Positions 59,082 to 64,000 of a stretch of 64,000 nt of DNA are shown piece by piece. The notes under the pieces are model-generated. The model was not told the DNA's origin, ran no database searches, and saw nothing but the letters and a program-made list of their open reading frames with translations. The stretch covers positions 1-64,000 of the forward strand of contig JACKEJ010000010.1 of NCBI GenBank assembly GCA_020633055.1, given 5' to 3'. The stretch's first letter is position 1. Every line of letters starts with the position of its first letter. Made by a program: the position numbers and the translations under genes. Source of the stretch: Sandaracinaceae bacterium. Lineage in GTDB: Bacteria; Myxococcota_A; Polyangia; Polyangiales; Houyiibacteriaceae.

Positions 59082-61118
59082 CTAGCGACCGCGAGAACGC
59101 CGTGGGGCCTTGCGCGGTGCTGCCGGCGGCGTGCGCTTGCTCGAGCGCTCCCGAGGCTGTGCCGAGCTGGTGCGGGGCCGCGAACCACCGGGGTTCGCGG
59201 GAGCCACGTCGAGGTGCACCAAGCAGGACTTCATGGTCGGGCCTACGGGCGGCTCGGGGAAGTCGAGGGGGAGCGCGCAGTCGACGATGCGCCCGTCGCG
59301 CCCGGCCTGGGCGAGGCCTTCTCGGATGTGTCCGCGGAACGCCCGCGGCGTCATGCGGCGGTCGTTGCTGCACAGCAGCAGGAGCCCCCCGCGCGCGGCG
59401 ACCCGCGCAGAGAGCGCGCACAGCTCGACCCAGTCGCTGCCCGACGTCCAGCGGGTGCGCTTGGTCTTGGAGTAGGTCGGCGGATCCACGACGACGAGCT
59501 CGAAGCGCTGCCCGTCGTGCCGCTGGGAGCGCAGCCAGGCGAAGACGTCCGTGCGTACGAAGGTGTGCCGTCGCGTGTCGGCGCCATCCGCGGCGTCCGC
59601 GACGGGCGTGACGTCTGCGCGAACTGCCCCGGAAGTGCCGCGCGACGAGGAGGCCACCAACGCACTCACCTGGGCCTCGGCCCAGCTCAGCGCGGGAGCC
59701 GCCACGTCCAGCGTGCACGTGCGCGCGGCCCCACCCGCCACGGCCGCTACCGTGAAGGGCCCCGTGTACGCGAAGAGGTTGAGCACGCTGCGCCCCCGAG
59801 CCAGCTCACGGACGCGTCCGCGGTTGTCGCGCTGGTCCAGGAACAGCCCGGTGCTCAGACCGTCGCCGAGGCGCACACGATACGGGACGCCAGCCTCGTG
59901 CACCGTGACCTCGGGCTCGTCGGTGGGTTCACCCCACGCGGGGCGCTCCGGAGCCAGTGCCTCGGTGCGCGTGTCGGCCAGCGTGTTGCTCTGCTTGGGG
60001 CGACGCTTGAGGTAGACGCCGCGTGGGCCCAGCTCCGCCAGCACGGAGAGCAACGTGTCTTCGTGAGCGGCCAGGGCCTCGTCGCGGAGGTGCACGAGCA
60101 GATGCTCGTCGTAGACGTCCACGGCCAGCCCGGGCGCGCCGTCCCCCTCCTCGTGCAGCAGGCGGAACGCGGTGGTGACGCCGCGCTCGTGCTCGACGAA
60201 CAGCCCGTAGCGTCGCGCTCCGGCGCGCCGCAGCGCCGCCCGGAAGGCCTCGGCCAACGCGTCCGGGGAGCGCTCGGGCGCGACACCTGCGAGACGCAGG
60301 TGGTCCGGCAAGGCAGGCGCGCACAAGCGCAGCGCCGCCCCCGTGAGCGGGTGGCGCAGGCGCAGCTCCTCGGCGTGCAGCATCAGCCGTGGGGCTGGGG
60401 GCCCGCCGTAGAGCGTGTCCCCCACGAGGGGAAAGCCGCGGGCCGCGAGCTGGGCGCGGATCTGGTGGGTGCGGCCGGTCTCGATGCGCACGTCGACCAA
60501 GGCGAGGTGACCCTCGACCTTCACGCGCCGCACGTGCGTGACCGCGCGCTGCCCGGCGCCGGCCGCAGGCCCGCCCCTCTCGCCGCGCGCGCGTCCCGCA
60601 CCCGCCGTGCCGGGCGCACTCCGTGTCTCTGACGCGCCCTGCAGCGGCGGACGTCCACGGCTCCCCCGTGCGTCCTTGCTCCCCAACACCTCGGTGCGCC
60701 CGTCACGCCCCGGCACAAGCACGTCCTCGAGCCGCAAGGAGGCGGGCAGCCGCGTCACGTCTCCGGCCACCCAGGCCACGTAGCGCTTCTCCACTTGGCG
60801 CCCCTCGAACTGCTCGGCCAGGCCCGGGTTGGCGGCGCGCGCCTTGGCGAACAGCAGCACGCCCGAGGTCTCCTGGTCGAGACGCTGGTGCACGCCGAGG
60901 TAGGCGCGACCGTCCCGGCCCCGCTCACCGAGCGGCGCGCCCTGCGCTTCGGCGCGCTCGTCCAGGAAGCCGGAGAGCCGAAAGCGGGCGTCGTCCGGCG
61001 ACTCCGGCCGAGCGCTCTGGCTGGGCATGCCCGCCGGCTTGTTCAGCGCGACGAGGTGCTCATCCTCGTAGAGGATCCACGCGGGGTCGAAGCGCGTGAA
61101 GGTGCGCGCGAGCCCCAC
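59082..61118 (-). CDS. Fusion of RluA-type pseudouridine synthase and RlmI-like methyltransferase
   Basis: 678 residues from GTG 61118, 8 bases after the helicase stop. The first 300 residues are an RluA synthase: DEHLVALNKPAGMPSQ, catalytic D81 in HQRLDQETSGVLLFAK, and GRTHQIRAQLAARGFPLVGDTLYGG. A 50-residue Gly/Arg/Ala-rich insert (ARGSRGRPPLQG) interrupts this domain. From about 330 on it is a class I SAM methyltransferase: STGLFLDQRDNRGRVREL, VLNLFAYTGPFTVAAVAGGA, and VVVDPPTYSKTKR near 545, like the rRNA cytosine-C5 methylases RlmI/RlmK. A basic, Arg/Pro tail ends the protein. One chain could pseudouridylate and methylate the same RNA. The fusion is uncommon, as far as I know. Confidence 0.83.
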   Translation of the reverse strand: MGLARTFTRFDPAWILYEDEHLVALNKPAGMPSQSARPESPDDARFRLSGFLDERAEAQGAPLGERGRDGRAYLGVHQRLDQETSGVLLFAKARAANPGLAEQFEGRQVEKRYVAWVAGDVTRLPASLRLEDVLVPGRDGRTEVLGSKDARGSRGRPPLQGASETRSAPGTAGAGRARGERGGPAAGAGQRAVTHVRRVKVEGHLALVDVRIETGRTHQIRAQLAARGFPLVGDTLYGGPPAPRLMLHAEELRLRHPLTGAALRLCAPALPDHLRLAGVAPERSPDALAEAFRAALRRAGARRYGLFVEHERGVTTAFRLLHEEGDGAPGLAVDVYDEHLLVHLRDEALAAHEDTLLSVLAELGPRGVYLKRRPKQSNTLADTRTEALAPERPAWGEPTDEPEVTVHEAGVPYRVRLGDGLSTGLFLDQRDNRGRVRELARGRSVLNLFAYTGPFTVAAVAGGAARTCTLDVAAPALSWAEAQVSALVASSSRGTSGAVRADVTPVADAADGADTRRHTFVRTDVFAWLRSQRHDGQRFELVVVDPPTYSKTKRTRWTSGSDWVELCALSARVAARGGLLLLCSNDRRMTPRAFRGHIREGLAQAGRDGRIVDCALPLDFPEPPVGPTMKSCLVHLDVAPANPGGSRPRTSSAQPRERSSKRTPPAAPRKAPRRSRGR

Positions 61119-61126
61119 GATGCGTC

Positions 61127-63535
61127 TCAGCCCGCCTCGGCGCGCAGCGCTTCGGGCAGCAGCAGCGACGGCGTGCCGCTGGCCGTGATCCACAGCTGGT
61201 GCGCCGCGCGCGTGGCGGCGATGTGCAGGAGGTGGCGCGCCTCGTCGTCCTGCGGGTACGTGGTGGAGTTGCACTCCACCAGCACCACGTAGTCGAACTC
61301 GAGGCCCTTGACCTGGCGCACGTCGGTCACGTCGACACCGGGCCGGAACGGGAAGTCCTGATCGGCGATGCGCCGCAGGTTGGGCACCTCGCCACGCTTG
61401 AGCCCCTCGGCGTACTCGTCGGCCTGCTCGGGGTAGCGCGTGATGACGGCCACCGACGCGAGCGGCTCCGCCAGCACCAGGTTGCGCAGCGCCTCGGACA
61501 AGAAGCCCACCGTCTCGCCGCTGCTCCCGAAGCGGAACAGCTCCACCGGGGCGCCGCCGCGCGTGGCCTGCCCCGTCACCTCGTTGCGCAAGTGACCCAG
61601 GATGTCGGTCGCGAACTCGATGATGGGGGCCGTCGAGCGGTAGCTCAGCTTCAGGGGCTCGATCTCCACGTGCGACAGGCCCAGCTGCGCGAGCACGGTG
61701 CGCCAGTCGGTGAAGCCGTTGTCCATGTGGAGCCGCTGGGCCACGTCGCCCGCGAAGGTCACGCTCTTGTCGCCGCCGCGGCCGGAGACGGTGTCCAGCA
61801 CCACCGACATCTCGACCGGGCTCAGGTCCTGCGCCTCGTCCACGAACGCGTGCTCGTAGGTCAGCGCCTGGCGCTTCTTCGCGCGCAGCGGACCCACCAG
61901 CTGCTGATAGGCGTGCAGCAAGAGCGCGTCGTCCTCGCGGTCGAGCGACACGGTGTCCTTCTCGCTCGCGCCGTCGATACCGTGGTCGTGGTCGCTGGCC
62001 TCCTGTGGCGCGGCGTCCTCGTCGCGCTCCCGGTCCAGCCGCTCCTCGCGGTAGGCGACGATGTCCGTGCAGCGCCGCGTGCAGTAGGCGTGGCACCACT
62101 CGAGCTCCGCCTCGGACAGGCCCGGCGCGTCGTCGCGTTGGAACGCGGCACGCAGCAGGCCCGCGTCGGTGAGCAGGTCGGCCCACAGGGCCACCACGTC
62201 ACCCGAGCGCTCCACCTCTTGGGTGATGGTGCGCTGCAGCTCGTGGCGCCCCGCCGCGTTCACCTGCCGCGACTCGTTCTCGGCGTTGTCGAGCCACGCG
62301 GAGAGCAGGTGCAGGCGCGCGATGATGGGCTGCCCTGCGCTCTCCTCGAACGCGCGCAGCGCACGCCCCCCACCCTCGTGGCGCTTGCCGATGTCCACGA
62401 TCCGCGCCGAGATGTCGGCCGAGATCTGCGCGATGCGCTCGTCGAAGACCTCTTTGAGGCGCGGGTGCTTCTTGAGCCGGATGACGTGCGCGGGGGTGTC
62501 GTCCGCCACGGAGATGGGCACGTGCGGGAAGTGCCGGCGGCGCGCCTTCTCGGCCCAGCGCTCGTAGGTGACCACGTGCACACCCTCGGCGCCGAGCGAC
62601 GGGAGCACGCGCGAGATGTAGCGCACCAGCGCGTCGTTGAAGACCACCACGAGCATGTTCTCGGGCGTGAAGCGCTGCTTGTCCTGGAACGCCAGGTAGG
62701 CCAGCCGGTGGAGTCCGATGGTGGTCTTGCCGCTGCCGGCGCCGCCCTGGATGACCACCACCCCGGACGTGGGGCGGCTGATGAGCTCGAACTGCCGCGG
62801 GTCGATCAGCGCCGTGATCTCCGACAGGCTCTTGTCCTCGCGCGCGTCGGCGTCGCCCACGCCGAGCGTGCCCGGCTTGTGGTGCGACTCGGGCCGCATG
62901 GCCGCGCCCTGCCCGCCCGAGAGTGCGACGGCGCTCTGCCCGAGCCGCCGCCAGCTGCCATCGGCGCGCAGCTGGAAGCTGCCCTGCGGCGACCCGATGC
63001 GCTTCAGGCGACCGTCGGAGATGCCGAGCGTGCGTCGCAGCAGCACCTCGCCCTCCACGTCGCGGTCGCCGAAGGTCTCCTCGTAGTCGTCGCCCTCCTC
63101 GTAGCGGTAGTAGATGCGGCTGACCGGCGCGTCCCGCCAGTCCACGATGCGGATGCCCGTCTTCGGGTCCAAGAACGTGGCGCGCCCGATCAGCACCTCA
63201 CGCTTCTTCTCGTCCTCTTCGAGCAGCAGGCGCCCGAAGTACGGCGAGCGCTTGTCGATCTGCCCCTCGCTCACCTGCGCGCGCCGCAGCGCCACCTGCT
63301 GCAGGCGCTCCATCTCCTCGACCAGCGGCGGAATGTCCTCGAGGCGGGCGTCGCGGATCTGGTCGCGCAACGCCACCAGCTCCGCGTCGTAGTCGGCCTG
63401 GCTGAGCGAGCGCCGGGGCCCATCTTCGCGCGCGAGCAGCGTACGCTGGACACGCGCCAGGACCTTCTGCTCTTCCTCGACGATCTGGTCGAGCTCTTGG
63501 TCCGATTCGGTCGCGGGGGCGGAAGAAGTCGTCAT
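61127..63535 (-). CDS. HelD-type UvrD/Rep-family helicase
   Basis: 802 residues from ATG 63535. The N-terminus is a long charged coiled coil (QELDQIVEEEQKVLARVQ to EDIPPLVEEMERLQQVALRRAQ), then YFGRLLLEEDEKKREVLIGRATFLD, typical of HelD. The superfamily 1 motor: Walker A IQGGAGSGKTTIGLHRLAYL (K270), Walker B EHAFVDEAQDLSP, motif VEIEPLKLSYRSTAPI, VRQVKGLEFDYVVLVECN and LLHIAATRAAHQLWI. HelD proteins dissociate stalled RNA polymerase from DNA. It is probably co-transcribed with the RluA fusion. Confidence 0.88.
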   Translation of the reverse strand: MTTSSAPATESDQELDQIVEEEQKVLARVQRTLLAREDGPRRSLSQADYDAELVALRDQIRDARLEDIPPLVEEMERLQQVALRRAQVSEGQIDKRSPYFGRLLLEEDEKKREVLIGRATFLDPKTGIRIVDWRDAPVSRIYYRYEEGDDYEETFGDRDVEGEVLLRRTLGISDGRLKRIGSPQGSFQLRADGSWRRLGQSAVALSGGQGAAMRPESHHKPGTLGVGDADAREDKSLSEITALIDPRQFELISRPTSGVVVIQGGAGSGKTTIGLHRLAYLAFQDKQRFTPENMLVVVFNDALVRYISRVLPSLGAEGVHVVTYERWAEKARRRHFPHVPISVADDTPAHVIRLKKHPRLKEVFDERIAQISADISARIVDIGKRHEGGGRALRAFEESAGQPIIARLHLLSAWLDNAENESRQVNAAGRHELQRTITQEVERSGDVVALWADLLTDAGLLRAAFQRDDAPGLSEAELEWCHAYCTRRCTDIVAYREERLDRERDEDAAPQEASDHDHGIDGASEKDTVSLDREDDALLLHAYQQLVGPLRAKKRQALTYEHAFVDEAQDLSPVEMSVVLDTVSGRGGDKSVTFAGDVAQRLHMDNGFTDWRTVLAQLGLSHVEIEPLKLSYRSTAPIIEFATDILGHLRNEVTGQATRGGAPVELFRFGSSGETVGFLSEALRNLVLAEPLASVAVITRYPEQADEYAEGLKRGEVPNLRRIADQDFPFRPGVDVTDVRQVKGLEFDYVVLVECNSTTYPQDDEARHLLHIAATRAAHQLWITASGTPSLLLPEALRAEAG

Positions 63536-63762
63536 GGCAGCCGAGGGTGGGGGTCCGAGGATGGGAAACGCGGGTCGGACGGAGTAGCACGGTTCAAGGG
63601 GGGGTCCAGGCGCTGGGAGGTGCCCGCGAGCGGGGGCGCAGCATCGCCTCACGTGGTGCAAGCTTGCACGGCGCCGGTGCAGGAACGAAAGCGTCACATT
63701 TGTTTCCTGGAAATCGGCCGCGAAATCACTCGTTTTTGGAAGCCCCTCCCGGACCTTCGCGC

Positions 63763-63778
63763 TGGCACGGACCTCGCA
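63763..63778 (+). promoter_or_regulatory. Sigma-54-type promoter upstream of the PP2C gene
   Basis: TGGCAC-GGACC-TCGCA: the -24 element is perfect and the -12 GC lies exactly 10 bases after GG, with one change in TTGC. Transcription would start about 63788, just before the ribosome binding site GGAGG (63796-63800). The rpoN gene is in the same window. Confidence 0.55.
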
Positions 63779-63806
63779 ATGGTTGGCGAGCCAGCGGAGG
63801 AAGTAC

Positions 63807-64000
63807 GTGCAAGCATCGGGCGTCACCCACATCGGCCGCCGGCCGAACAACGAAGACAGCTACCGCATCGAGCCGGAGCTGGGCTTGTTCTTGGTGGCCG
63901 ACGGCATGGGCGGCTACGAGGGCGGGGAGGTCGCGAGCCGCCTCGTCGTGGACACCCTGGCCGCGTTCTTCGCGAAGCCGGACGAGTTCACCGACGACAT
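63807..64000 (+). CDS. PP2C-type Ser/Thr protein phosphatase, N-terminal part
   Basis: Partial; the gene runs off the window. GGAGG at 63796-63800 fixes the GTG start at 63807. The first 64 residues include the PP2C motif 1 and 2 phrases NNEDSYRI and LGLFLVADGMGGYEGGEVASRL, with the metal-binding Asp of VADGMGG. PP2C enzymes remove phosphate from Ser/Thr and oppose Hanks kinases, two of which are in the window. A sigma-54-type promoter lies upstream. The 271-base gap to the helicase gene is AT-richer than average. Confidence 0.9.
   Translation, partial: MQASGVTHIGRRPNNEDSYRIEPELGLFLVADGMGGYEGGEVASRLVVDTLAAFFAKPDEFTDD

Overview
The window is a GC-rich (roughly 70% by eye) bacterial chromosome segment, densely coded on both strands, with strong GC bias at third codon positions. 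The gene content points to a myxobacterium-like organism (Myxococcota, probably Polyangia): two large Hanks-type Ser/Thr kinases, one carrying a cyclase-like, AAA and TPR-type tail; a PP2C phosphatase; a ferrochelatase with iron-sulfur type cysteines; Cys-rich lipoproteins and Sel1-type proteins; a TPR-dynamin-like GTPase; and a Pro/Asp/Glu-rich TonB receptor. This is inferred from gene content; no rRNA or tRNA gene was recognised.

Layout. 1-2.9 kb is an accessory patch: the end of a probable DNA methyltransferase of restriction type, two unknown small genes, a Cys-rich lipoprotein and a ParD/ParE-type toxin-antitoxin pair with its own promoter. 2.9-9.6 kb has an ABC-F ATPase, a Rieske oxygenase with its TetR regulator and a two-site operator, an AlaA-type aminotransferase and a DUF234-type ATPase with an AT-rich promoter. 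9.8-16.8 kb has the giant kinase, a small frame-disrupted gene and a TonB receptor behind a Fur-like box. 16.8-22.4 kb is the rod-shape operon mreB-mreC-mreD-mrdA-rodA. Across a 435-base gap with several strong dyads come an ECF sigma factor and an HD protein. 24.3-28.9 kb is a tetR-holB-hemH-metallophosphatase run on the minus strand. 28.9-29.35 kb is gene-free and holds a large nested inverted repeat and a 102-base tandem duplication.

29.35-36.7 kb has a membrane Ser/Thr kinase, a divergent GMC oxidase / reductase pair around a shared palindrome, and metG. 37.4-43.9 kb is the nitrogen-PTS and sigma-54 neighbourhood: ptsI, ptsH, rapZ, hprK, ptsN, hpf and rpoN, with hprK and ptsN pointing opposite to the rest. 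43.9-50.6 kb has a TPR-dynamin GTPase, pheA, and a TetR / alkylsulfatase divergent pair. 50.6-64 kb has a FadL-type porin, a SWIM-SNF2 ATPase, a DUF1214 protein, a Sel1 protein, a pseudouridine synthase-methyltransferase fusion, a HelD-type helicase, and the start of a PP2C phosphatase behind a sigma-54-type promoter.

How the parts work together. The rod-shape operon drives lateral wall growth. HprK, HPr, EI, RapZ and EIIA-Ntr form a phosphorelay with no sugar permease in view, so it is probably regulatory. RpoN is made nearby, and the best sigma-54 match in the window sits in front of the PP2C gene, the natural antagonist of the kinases. Three catabolic or lipid-related loci (Rieske oxygenase, GMC oxidase/reductase, alkylsulfatase) each sit with a palindrome or a TetR gene. 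The most unusual signals are non-coding: the nested repeat at 28964-29091, the tandem copies at 29141-29344, and the dyads upstream of mreB.
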